This document shows, one piece after another, positions 21,246-30,637 of a stretch of 64,000 nucleotides of DNA. The notes beneath the pieces are model-generated. The model did no database searches. It saw nothing but the letters and a program-made list of their open reading frames with translations, and had not been told where the DNA came from. The position numbers and the translations under genes were made by a program. Numbering within the stretch: the stretch's first letter is position 1; each line of letters starts with the position of its first letter. Source of the stretch: Petunia secreta (lineage: Eukaryota > Streptophyta > Magnoliopsida > Solanales > Solanaceae); contig JARKIP010000049.1 in assembly GCA_029990175.1 (NCBI GenBank), forward strand, positions 11,510,001 to 11,574,000. Direction: 5' to 3'.

Positions 21246-23964
21246 TCAATCGTCATGTTGACCAGGATCCCGACCTGATGCACTAGCTCCATCAGTCGGA
21301 TCCCCACCCAAATCTTCATCTTCTTCATCTTCATTGTCCTCGCTGCCTTCATCGTCCCCTTCGACATCATCGTCATCAGCTCCCACTTCCATGCCCAGGA
21401 CTTGCTTGACACTGATGATGGCTGCTATGGTCTGATCGAGGACTAAGTCGACGTTGATCTGGCCGCGCTGCATTTGGATAAGCAATTTCTTTTTGGCCTC
21501 AAGAGCTTCTAGTTTGGAGTCGATCGTATAACGATCCCGCAAATTTGCCAACTCCTTCGTCAGTATCTCCTGAACCTTTGCAGATTCCGCAGCCCGATTT
21601 CTGGCCTCCTGTAGTTCTCCTCGAGCAGCTTGAGATTCAGCTTCAGCTTTGTTCATGTTCCTCAACATCAGGTCGGAAGCGTCGCGGATACTCTCCAGAG
21701 TAACTTCCTTCATATTGAGCTCATGGGCAAGTTGGGAAATCTGACGACCTTGCTCGTCCATCTTCGCTTTCAGATCTTCAAAAGACAACGCAAACCTATC
21801 CCTCTCATCTAGAAGACGGTCCCTCTCCTCGAGGAGTGTGCTTATCTTATCGTTAGCTTCAGCGTTGGATTTCTCCAACCTATCTATCTTGTCCTCAAAG
21901 AAGCCACGTCTCCCCTCCAGGACCCGCTTCTCCCCGATCAGAGCCTGTTTTTCCTCTTCTAAGGCCTGATTGTCCCGAAGAGCCTTCAGAAGATCTTTCT
22001 TAAGGCCCAGAACTTGATCCTGATTGTTCAGCCTAGAACGGAACATGACCTCGGCAGCCATCATGCTTGCCTGGCAACAAGTAAAAAAATACTTCAGTAA
22101 TTAGAACTAAGGTATCAGTAAAAGTGAAGGAGTAAAGGGAGAAACATTACCCGAGCAGTATCTTCAGCTATTGCATAAGCCAGCTGCTCGTCACTCATAC
22201 TGCGCATGTTCCATTCCTCACGGGGACCAATCAGGTTGGACATCACTTTGACTAGATGACCAGGCTTCGTCAAAAAGTCCGTGTCTGGGGAAATGGAAAA
22301 GTCACACTCCCTCATGCACGGCCTGGGCTCCCTCGCTTGCTCAGAGGGATATTGGGGACCAAATTTGTGGCGTATGCCCTTGACAGAATATGCCCCAACC
22401 TTCCCTCCTAAAGATACCCGCCTGGTAAGCCTAGTGCGAGAAATCTCGACATCACCTGCCTCGCCGGGGCCCAGGGTGTCACACTCCTGCAGATAAACTG
22501 GCGCCACTCCATCGCCAGCCAAGTTCATCATATCTTTATAATGAAAGACCTGAGGTTCATCCTCCCCCTCAGCTTTCCTCTCCTCACCTTCCTCCTTATC
22601 ATCCTCCCTCACCGGCTCTTTACCAGGCCGCCTATGGCCAACTTGCTCAGACACGCCCTGCTGGCCGTCGACCTGTACAGGCCCACCCAATTCTGGGCCT
22701 TCAGGGAAAAAGGTAAAGTCTTCACGCACTCCCTCTTCCCCTACCTACCCAAGCCTATCTCCTCTTCCACCACTCACTCAGGGACTCTCCTCGAAAGCGT
22801 AAGAAGAAGTCCCCACATCCTTCTTCTTATCGCCTCGAAGAGATGCCCTCTTCCTCCGGGTCAAGCTCACATCGGGAGCCTCTGAATCTGAGGTATCAAG
22901 AATTATAGGCTCAGCAGATTCAGGGGCAGCCGCCGAGCTTCTAACGCTCTCTTGCCTAGACTTGGGCGTATCAACAGCAGCATCATTGACTTCAACTGTC
23001 TTTTCGGAGGGCTGAGGAGTCTTACGGGCCGACCTCGTTCTCTTCTTAGGCCTGCTCTTTTCCGAGTCAGATTTCTTTCTCTTTAGACTCGCGAGGACCT
23101 CCTCACCACCCTCCCTAGCCTTAATAGCTGCAGCAGTCTGAAGAATAGCAGCCGCCTCCTCGTTGACCTCGGCCACAGGATCAACAACCACCTCCTCAGG
23201 AGGAGGAGCAGGAAAATAACTACCACCAGTACCTAGACCAGAGAATATTCAGTACAAAGACTCGGGGACTTACGAGTTTTGTTCCACGCCTCACGGAGAC
23301 TAGTTTTGTCGCCACGTGTGAGGAGTCTAGACTGCACATAAACATACCGGTGCATCCAACCCCTATCCCCCGAATCTTCAGATTTGCTCACTAGAGCTTT
23401 TCTTCCCCTCATGCGGGCATTAATATACCCATCTCTAGCAACCTGAAGGCTATACAAAGCGATAAAATGCTTAAATTCAAAATCCTGCTCAGTCTCGTCG
23501 GCGAACCACTGCAGCAGGGAAATAATCCTATAAATGCTTGGACACAACTGCCCTGGGCAGATAAGATAGTATTTACAGATATCTTCTATAACAGGGTGCA
23601 ACGGGAACGTATGACCTATCGTGAATGGATATGTAGATATGGCCGTCCATCCGGGCCTCGCTGAAGTGATATTTTCCGTTGGAAGGGGGCAAGAAACCAT
23701 AACATCATCATCCCATCCGCAATCTGTCCTAACCTTAGGCAAAAGGTCAGGAGTGATTGAACTCTTAAAACGGCTTGAAGGCCACGACCTTATATTGCCA
23801 TAATGACTGGACGAGCTGATTGAACAGTCATTTTCAAGATTTCCCCAAATTTTTGGGATCACATCGGCAACTGAAGTTGGAGAACTCGTAGGTTGACCAG
23901 CCGCTGCCGAAGAAGTACTAGCTGCAGCATCCATATTCAAACTCCTCTTGGCTTTTGGAGACAT
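21246..23964 (-). pseudogene. Antisense gene of the Tat-type element (plant mobile-domain-like plus coiled coil), spliced, two stops
   Basis: By eye the exons are 23964-23274, 23232-22151 and 22070-21246, with GT-AG junctions that keep frame. The N-terminal part (LPKVRTDCGWDDD through SLLQWFADETEQDFEFKHF) resembles the plant mobile-element/transposon-associated proteins common in Solanaceae genomes. The middle is basic and Ser/Glu-rich (KRKKSDSEKSRPKKRTR). The last exon is a long coiled coil (about 190 residues of heptads) ending in an acidic tail. In the middle exon TGA at 22778-22780 and TAG at 22745-22747 interrupt the frame; both fit a single C to T change. An antisense ORF near the 3' LTR is known for some Tat elements such as Grande. 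The function is not known. Confidence 0.6.
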
Positions 23965-24084
23965 TTGGATTAGAATACTGGAAGAATTTGTCGCGTTTCA
24001 AGTTTTTTGGAAAGTTGTTTGGAGCTTTGAAGGTTGGTATGAAAGTTGGAATGAAATAAAGAGATTTTCAGCTGGTAGAAATCG

Positions 24085-24092
24085 TATTTATA
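24085..24092 (-). promoter_or_regulatory. TATA box of the antisense gene
   Basis: On the minus strand it reads TATAAATA, about 120 bases upstream of the ATG at 23964. This spacing suits an independent promoter for the antisense gene and not readthrough from an LTR. Confidence 0.5.
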
Positions 24093-24500
24093 GGGTTCGC
24101 AAAACCCACACGTGGCGGACATCCGCGCAAAAGATGAATCGATCCAGCCGTTGAAGAAAATAATGAAATAAAATCGGAGTGACGGTTTCTTGCCTTGGGA
24201 CGTGCAAGACGTGAGTAGGCGCAGTACAATCATCACGCCTGAAGTCTCGGAACGCGTAACAGTCACTTCTTCAGTAAAAAGTGGAATGGAGTTGACAACT
24301 TGCACGTTTTGTCTTTAGCGGAGCATTTAATGCTCATACTGATAAAACGTCACTCATTCAAAAGCCTATGAAGGGTCCAACGAGCAGCATCCAAACACGA
24401 ATACAAGGATTCAAATATGTCATTTGGGATAAATTCCAAAAAGTTCTTTCCCGCCCGAAACTCGCTTTCCACTCCTCGACCAGATTCTCTGCTCGAGTAG

Positions 24501-24513
24501 TGCGGGGACTATC
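24501..24513 (+). other. Polypurine tract before the 3' LTR
   Basis: The sequence TGCGGGGACTATC lies immediately before the LTR start TGTATTG at 24514. A G-rich purine stretch here is the expected plus-strand primer for reverse transcription. Confidence 0.55.
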
Positions 24514-25129
24514 TGTATTGAGTTAAATCCGTCGTCACCAAAGTTGGTGACTAAGCATCCACGTAGGACGACATGTAGACGACACATGGCTGTGAATGGA
24601 CATAAAGGCAATGGATAAGATCGAAGATGAACAGTTACAACGGATAGGTGAACAGTCGCCACGGCCAGAAAAGTCGCGGCTCATCAATCAAGGCAGTTCA
24701 AAATAAGAATCTTATCCACAAACAACGCAACTGCTCGACTAAGGAGTTACAACTGCTTGTGAACGGACACATAGCTACCTATATATTGTAATCTAAGTCA
24801 CGAGCATTGAATCTAATGCTTCTCTGAACCTACACTTGTATTCAAACTATTTACTAGCATTCAATTCTTTATCTCCAGCGAATATTTATTATTACTGATA
24901 ATCGAAAGATCTTTTTTATTGTTCCATTGACTGAATATCACAAAGAGTACGAGGAAGGGAATTTAATCAAGTCTAAACGGCCTGAGCACGGTTCCTTTTT
25001 TGTTCGAATATTCATTTATTATATCGCATTGATTGCATCTTTATTTCTTCGCATTTATTACTGTCATTTATATCTTTCCATAAAGAGCATTTAATCTCGA
25101 TTATTGACCGTGACTCCGCTCTATAAATT
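24514..25129 (+). repeat. 3' LTR of the plus-strand copy, cut short at its 3' end
   Basis: It matches 18424-19074 from TGTATTG onward but breaks off after CTATAAATT, losing about the last 40 bases. At the break it joins minus-strand RT sequence through an overlap of a few bases (AATT). It therefore lacks a normal ...AACA terminus. Confidence 0.85.
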
Positions 25130-25761
25130 GAGGTAGTGGATAAGAATCTTTCGGGCAGGCTTTGTTCAGATCAGTGAAGTCAATGCAGACCCTCCATTTG
25201 CCGTTTTTCTTCGCCACTACGACCACGTTGGCCAACCAATCTGGATATTTGACTTCTCGGACAGAGCCAATCTTGAGCAAGCGGTCAACTTCGTCGTTTA
25301 TGATCTGGTTCCTGAATGCTCCTTGCTGGCGTTTCTTTTGCTTCACTGGGCGGTAGTATGGATCCACATTCAACTTATGAGAGATAATCTTCGGGGAGAT
25401 TCCCGTCATGTCTTCATGTGACCACGCAAAGGTGGTGTGCCGCTCCTTGAGGAAGTGCAAGATACCTTTGCGCAAGTCTTTGTTTAGCTCTGCTCCCAAA
25501 TATACCTTCCTTTCGGGCATGTCGCCGAAAAGTTCTTCTGGTTCCAAAGCTTCAATAGTTGGTGCGTACTCTTCTCGTGCATCCAATTTTGATATGAATT
25601 CCGGGATTTGGTAGTTTGATGCTTCATTGCTTGATTCTGATCCCGAGTTCTTTAATTGTTATTTTGCTTCCTCAGGGAGCTTGACTGCGACTGAGTAGCA
25701 ATCTCTAGCGCAACGCTGCTCTCCCCGAACTTCTCGTTCGCGTCGATTAGTTGGTCAATTT
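25130..25761 (-). pseudogene. Truncated reverse transcriptase fragment, tandem copy 1
   Basis: It encodes the start of the Ty3/gypsy RT domain: MTGISPKIISHKL, then ANVVVVAKKNGKWRVCIDF, then DLNKACPKDSYPLP. It ends before the YxDD catalytic block. It is a 632-bp direct repeat of the next segment, with few differences. It begins (minus sense) inside the end of the protease-RT linker, where a TAA stands in the gag-pol frame. Its end runs into the inverted LTR and adds a few unrelated codons. Confidence 0.85.
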
Positions 25762-26290
25762 GAGGTAGTGGATAAGAATCTTTCGGGCAGGCTTTGTTCA
25801 GATCAGTGAAGTCAATGCAGACCCTCCACTTGCCGTTTTTCTTCGCCACTATGACTACGTTGGCCAACCAATCTGGATATTTGACTTCTCGGACAGAGCC
25901 AATCTTGAGCAAGCGGTCAACTTCGTCGTTTATGATCTGGTTCCTGAATGCTCCTTGCTGGCGTTTCTTTTGCTTCACTGGGCGGTAGTATGGATCCACA
26001 TTCAACTTATGAGAGATAATCTTCGGGGAGATTCCCGTCATGTCTTCATGTGACCACGCAAAGGTGGTGTGCCGCTCCTTGAGGAAGTGCAAGATACCTT
26101 TGCGCAAGTCTTTGTTTAGCTCTGCTCCCAAATATACCTTCCTTTCGGGCATGTCGCCGAAAAGTTCTTCTGGTTCCAAAGCTTCAATAGTTGGCGCGTA
26201 CTCTTCTCGTGCATCCAATTTTGATATGAATTCCGGGATTTGGTAGTTTGATGCTTCATTGCTTGATTCTGATCCCGAGTTCTTTAATTG
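25762..26290 (-). pseudogene. Truncated reverse transcriptase fragment, tandem copy 2
   Basis: It is in the same frame as the gag-protease ORF that ends with TAG at 26291, so RT would be reached only by readthrough or if the stop is a mutation. It carries the N-terminal RT blocks up to PLPQIDQLIDA and then jumps into repeated protease-end sequence at a short shared word (ACGAGAAGTT). The YxDD block, RNase H and integrase are absent. The copy cannot make an active polymerase. Confidence 0.85.
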
Positions 26291-28531
26291 CTATTTTGCT
26301 TCCTCGGGGAGCTTGACTGCGACTGAGTAGCAATCTCTAGCGCAACGCTGCTCTCCCGGAACTTCTCGTATTCCCCATTCTGAAGGGAATTTCATCACTT
26401 GATGATAGGTTGACGGGACTGCCTGCATGTCGTGTATCCATGGCCTCCCAAGGATTATGTTGTAGGCCATGTCCCCATCAATGACATGAAACGTTGTGCG
26501 TCTCATGACGCCTTCGACCAGGGTCGTCAATGTAAATCCTGAGAGAACGCGAGAAATTGGCACAATCCCATCGTATAGTTTCAACTGCTGCACGACCCGA
26601 GATAATATGATGTTTGCTGAACTGCCTGGATCAACGAGCACTCTCTTGACGTCGAATTCTTCGACTCGCAGCGTTATCACTAAAGCGTCCATGTGAGGAA
26701 ATTGCAAGCCATCTGCATCTGCTTCTTCAAAAGTCATCGTATCCTCAAGTCGCGGTCGTTTGGTCTTTGTAATAGAGACTTTGGCGTATTTCTTTGCTGT
26801 GTATGTGACTGCATCAACCTCAATTCCGCCAGAGATGACGTTGACTGTCATTTTTGGAGATGATACTCGAGGAGGTCCTGATTTGTTTTGCTGGGCCTTC
26901 GCGTGAGTCTGCTTCCCTTTTTCTGTCAAGTACTCCTTGAGATAGCCCTGTTTCAACAAGTTAGCAACTTCGTACCTTAGAGCCTTGCAGTCATCCGTTG
27001 TGTGGCCGTGATCGCGATGGAATTCGCACCATAGATTTTTGTTGCGTTTGCTGGGGTCACCCTTCATATCCTTGGGCCATTTGACCTTTTCGCTCATCTC
27101 CTCGAGCACTGCTACAAGCTCGACTGCTCCGATGTTGAAGACGGGCAGGGTTGGGATTCCACTAGAAGTTGAGGCAGAATCATTGCTCCTTGCCAGGCCT
27201 TTGTTGTTGCGACCGCGTCCGTTTGAGTTGTTACGCGACCGACTGGGATATGGCTCGTGCCGTGCATCTGGCCTATCCGTCTCGATCTTTCCCCCAGCGC
27301 CATTGGTGCGAGTTTGGCTCCGTCCTCGAGTACCTGTGCCAATCAATTTATCTTCGTCTATACGTACCTTTGAGTTATAACGGTTGTAGACATCCGACCA
27401 GCTCGCCGCAGGGTATTCTCGCAGGGATTCGTACAGTCGCCTGGTCGCCTCAGAACTCTTGACGTCCAGGCTGTTGGTGAATGCAATAGCCGCCCATCGA
27501 TCTGGAACCTTGGGTAGCAACATACGTTCACGCTGAAAGCGATCCACATACTTCCGGAGAGACTCCCCAGGCAGTTGCTCGATTTCAAAGATATCCTCAA
27601 CTCTTGTTTCTGTTTTCTGAGCGCCTGTGTGTGCTTTGACAAATAACTCCGCCATCTCGGCAAAAGATCCTATTGAATTTGGTGGCAGCATGGAATACCA
27701 CCGTAGAGCGCCATCCGCCAAGGTTTCCACGAACTTCTTTAATTGCACTGATTCGATCTCCTCGTCGGTGAGATCGCTTGCCTTTACGAAATTGCTAAAC
27801 ATCATCAAGTGGTCATTGGGGTCAGTCGTTCCCCGGTATCTTGGTATGTTTGGCATTTTGAATGTTTTGGGGATGGCCTTTGGTGCTGCTTCTTTCTTCC
27901 AGGGCCTTTGAGTGTACCGTTGAACGTCAACTTTCTTCAAAGTGGGCGGTGCGCCAGGGATCTGGTCAATCCTCTCATGAAGAGAGCACTGCAGGGCCTC
28001 CTGGCTTTCTTTGAACTGCTTGGTGAGGGCCTCCATGACTTCGCTCATCTCTGTTGGCACCGCTGATCCTGCATTCTGATTTTCAGCGCGCCTCGAGGCA
28101 TGAGACGGTGAAGCATCCCTTGGACGTCCCATGGGTGGATTTCCCGTGTTTGGCAGGTTCTGTCCTCGTAGGCTGTCGATAGCTTCCCGTATTTGCCTGT
28201 TGATCTCAGCCTGTTGCCATATGAATTCAAGGATAGCATCTTGAGAGTTCCTCGAATTCCCAGGGCCATTGGGTCTTCTAGATCCTCCAGCCCCCTGGTC
28301 GACGTTTCCTCGGCCAGGATGGCGGCTATTTCTGCTACCTTGCTGACTGTGCTCGTTCTCCTGTTCCGCTGGGAGCACATTCTCGTCCTCTGCAATGGGG
28401 ATCACGTCGTCGTCTGCGAGGGGAACATCTTGCTGCTCATCCCCGGCCAAATTCTGGTTTACCTGCTCCGCAGCGTTGAGGTCTTGTTGCCCTTCAATGG
28501 AAGCGTTGTTGTGCGAGTTGTTATCTGCCAT
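26291..28531 (-). CDS. Gag-protease polyprotein of the minus-strand Tat-type copy (746 aa)
   Basis: Uninterrupted from ATG 28531 to TAG 26291-26293. Residues 1-192 are hydrophilic, rich in N, Q, E and G. A retrotransposon Gag core follows (LRWYSMLPPNSIGSF, then LRKYVDRFQRE). A CEFHRDHGHTTDDC knuckle of the Tat type comes next. A retropepsin-like site DPGSSANI starts at about residue 634, with the second half NIILGRPWIHDM. It probably represents the intact 5' half of the family polyprotein; RT that should follow is truncated and duplicated. It lies in inverted orientation to the left half of the composite. Confidence 0.88.
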   Translation of the reverse strand: MADNNSHNNASIEGQQDLNAAEQVNQNLAGDEQQDVPLADDDVIPIAEDENVLPAEQENEHSQQGSRNSRHPGRGNVDQGAGGSRRPNGPGNSRNSQDAILEFIWQQAEINRQIREAIDSLRGQNLPNTGNPPMGRPRDASPSHASRRAENQNAGSAVPTEMSEVMEALTKQFKESQEALQCSLHERIDQIPGAPPTLKKVDVQRYTQRPWKKEAAPKAIPKTFKMPNIPRYRGTTDPNDHLMMFSNFVKASDLTDEEIESVQLKKFVETLADGALRWYSMLPPNSIGSFAEMAELFVKAHTGAQKTETRVEDIFEIEQLPGESLRKYVDRFQRERMLLPKVPDRWAAIAFTNSLDVKSSEATRRLYESLREYPAASWSDVYNRYNSKVRIDEDKLIGTGTRGRSQTRTNGAGGKIETDRPDARHEPYPSRSRNNSNGRGRNNKGLARSNDSASTSSGIPTLPVFNIGAVELVAVLEEMSEKVKWPKDMKGDPSKRNKNLWCEFHRDHGHTTDDCKALRYEVANLLKQGYLKEYLTEKGKQTHAKAQQNKSGPPRVSSPKMTVNVISGGIEVDAVTYTAKKYAKVSITKTKRPRLEDTMTFEEADADGLQFPHMDALVITLRVEEFDVKRVLVDPGSSANIILSRVVQQLKLYDGIVPISRVLSGFTLTTLVEGVMRRTTFHVIDGDMAYNIILGRPWIHDMQAVPSTYHQVMKFPSEWGIREVPGEQRCARDCYSVAVKLPEEAK

Positions 28532-28626
28532 TTTGACAAAAAGAAAACGGGGAGAACCAGCGAACGAAGAGAAAACGAATAAAGAGTAAAATACGACGAG
28601 CGATTAACCTACGGAAGTTATTGACC

Positions 28627-28646
28627 GGCTCCCACTGTGGTCGCCA
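28627..28646 (-). other. Primer binding site of the minus-strand copy
   Basis: On the minus strand it begins TGGCGACCACAGTGGGA and is identical to the plus-strand copy's site at 19078. It lies three bases after the LTR piece that ends at 28650. Confidence 0.65.
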
Positions 28647-28649
28647 AAT

Positions 28650-28889
28650 TGTTTAACCGTAATTTCGTTTTATTAGGTTAATTTACAATTAAATTTATAG
28701 AGCGGAGTCACGGTCAATAATCGAGATTAAATGCTCTTTATGGAAAGATATAAATGACAGTAATAAATGCGAAGAAATAAAGATGCAATCAATGCGATAT
28801 AATAAATGAATATTCGAACAAAAAAGGAACCGTGCTCAGGCCGTTTAGACTTGATTAAATTCCCTTCCTCGTACTCTTTGTGATATTCA
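28650..28889 (-). repeat. LTR remnant (last 240 bp) forming the right end of the composite
   Basis: On the minus strand it corresponds to the 3' part of the 651-bp LTR, ending GGTTAAACA at 28650. Its outer end stops inside the LTR at a TG/CA position (plus strand ...GATATTCA) directly next to the TTCAT target duplication. The first about 410 bases of the LTR are missing. Confidence 0.8.
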
Positions 28890-29787
28890 TTCATTTTGTG
28901 TTTTATTTAATATTCTTTTAGTTATGATCTGTTATTTAATATGTTTGAGTTATGACTTGTTGTGCTTTTGAGTTTTGATCCTTATTTTATTTGATTTAGC
29001 ATGTTTTAGCCTTAATTAAACTATATGTTTTTGGATTCAACTGTTAATTGACGGTAGAAGGATGTTAATTTTGGCTCTTAAATGTGACAAGACTCAGAAA
29101 AGAATTTGAAGATCAAATGAAAATGATTTACTTAATTTTTGACAGTTTTCCAAGATCGGCCATTAAAAGCCTCATTGGTAATATATTTCAGCTAATTGGC
29201 TCCACCGTACTTTCGACGAGTTCTCATATTTTTATGGTGAGAGCATAATATTTGCTATTATTGATGGCTAGTCGCCAGAAATATTCATCGGTATTCCGAC
29301 AATTCTCTGTCCGAAACTACTATAGAACTCTTCTATCAAAATTTGCTATACTATGCTATATTGATTTCATCTTAGTTTTGGAATTAAAGTGCTAGAAAAC
29401 TGAAAAGTAGAAATACTACTCTAATTGAAATCTTATTTGAAAAAAGTTTTTCTAATCTAAAGCAATAAGAGGTTAGCTAATATGAACAATGTCTCAAGAA
29501 AAACACATGAATTAGCAATATTGTCAATTAACTTAGAAAAGTATAATTAGCCACAAATATTTTCAGATACTAGTCTCTCCAAATAAGGAAAAAAAGAGAA
29601 AGGATCTCTTTTACAAAGTTTAGTATCTAGAAATTTGAGGATAAAAAATAATTAACATTCCTAATGTAATACAAGATTAATGTCTCTACTTAATGATCTT
29701 CCTTATATGTCAATTATTTAGGCTTATAATTTATAAATAAGCACTCCTACTACATTTTGTTGAGAATAGAATCAAGGAAATACAACA
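28890..29787. other. Continuation of the calmodulin-like duplicated flank, then PMEI upstream flank
   Basis: Bases 28890-29030 resemble 17303-17400 downstream of the intact calmodulin-like gene (shared words TTGAGTTATGA and TATTTGA). From about 29150 to 29560 the DNA resembles 34440-34760, a flank that belongs to the PMEI duplication. From 29640 on it resembles the promoter of the second PMEI-type gene. No coding feature is seen. Confidence 0.65.
29732..29739 (+). promoter_or_regulatory. TATA box of the first PMEI-type gene
   Basis: TATAAATA lies 49 bases before the ATG at 29788. The second PMEI-type gene has the same word at nearly the same distance, and the bases between (CTACATTTTGTTGAGAATA) are also shared. 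Confidence 0.65.
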
Positions 29788-30324
29788 ATGGCTTTTACCT
29801 TCAACAACTCCTTGATCATTTCTCTTCTTCTAACAATCTCCTTCATATTTACTATAGTGAAGGCAGATTTAATTAGTGATGTGTGCTCAAAAGTGTCACA
29901 ACCACCCATATGTGAACAAGCTTTAAGGTCCGATCCTCGTGCAACAACCGCTGCAAATCTCGAAGCGCTTGGATTTATCGCGATTGATTTAGCACAATCA
30001 TGCTCTAAATCAACGCTCAATCTCCTCGATTCACTTCTTAATGGAACAACTGATCCAACGTTGAAATCGCGATACGACTCATGTAAGGAGAACTATAGGG
30101 GTGCTAGTGATAGCTTAGCAAAGTGCCCTAATTTTCTGAAAGCTAAAGATTACGGGAGCCTGAATATATATGCTTCTGCTGCTTTGGAAGATCCAAGGAC
30201 TTGTGATGACAATTTTTCAGAGGGACCAGCTGAACCAGAAGAGTTGAAACAAGCTAGTTTGAAATTGCATGAACTTTGTAATGCTATTGATGTTATTAGC
30301 AATGATTTGAAGGGATCACTGTAA
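29788..30324 (+). CDS. Secreted PMEI/invertase-inhibitor family protein, copy 1
   Basis: An intronless frame of 178 residues. A hydrophobic signal peptide spans about residues 1-26 and is followed by ADLISDVCSKV. The PMEI-fold cysteines are at 33 and 42 (first pair) and 99 and 139 (second pair); extra Cys at 72, 113 and 164 are unusual. The blocks LGFIAIDLAQ, LKSRYDSCKENY, SAALEDPRTCDDNF and LKLHELCNAI follow the family order. The closest remembered relatives are the Pla a 1-type 'putative invertase inhibitors'. Members bind pectin methylesterase or acid invertase in the wall or vacuole; which one cannot be told here. The paralogue at 47154 is about 80% alike by eye. Confidence 0.9.
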   Translation: MAFTFNNSLIISLLLTISFIFTIVKADLISDVCSKVSQPPICEQALRSDPRATTAANLEALGFIAIDLAQSCSKSTLNLLDSLLNGTTDPTLKSRYDSCKENYRGASDSLAKCPNFLKAKDYGSLNIYASAALEDPRTCDDNFSEGPAEPEELKQASLKLHELCNAIDVISNDLKGSL

Positions 30325-30600
30325 TTTGCTATGAATTTTATATGTGGCCTAGATTCTTGATTCTCATTATTTGAATGTCCAATTGTTTTATTGACTTCTC
30401 CAGTTTGATTTTTATTAATCAGATTCTAGCGGTAATGTATTTAATGTCTAAACTTATACAGTTCTGTTGATTAAGGTGTAATTACACTCCTACACATTAT
30501 ATATATCTTAATTATACGATATAGTATCACTTTCAAAAATATCAAAGCATTACGATATTTTTAAAATTTATTAAAGACATATCATTTTATACAAAAGAGG

Positions 30601-30637
<37 letters not shown>

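Larger units (their letters stand above)
18424..28889. mobile_element. Composite inverted Ty3/gypsy (Tat-type) retrotransposon insertion with one target duplication
   Basis: The insertion is 10,466 bp, starts TGTATTG, ends ...GATATTCA, and is flanked by TTCAT at 18419-18423 and 28890-28894. The left part (18424-25129) is a plus-strand copy: LTR, PBS, deleted gag-pol, antisense gene and truncated 3' LTR. The right part (25130-28889) is a minus-strand copy of the same family: truncated RT present twice, protease, gag, PBS and a 240-bp piece of LTR. The sequence without the insertion is visible in the paralogous 3' flank of the intact calmodulin-like gene near 17296-17312. This supports integration as a single unit. 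Confidence 0.8.

Noticed and set aside
24420..24662. 80-codon minus-strand frame over the start of the 3' LTR
   Set aside because: It straddles the polypurine tract and LTR border; no protein is expected there.
24514..25129. Reading the plus-strand left half as an ordinary complete LTR element
   Set aside because: The second LTR stops short of its terminus and is not followed by TTCAT; the only matching target duplication lies at 28890.
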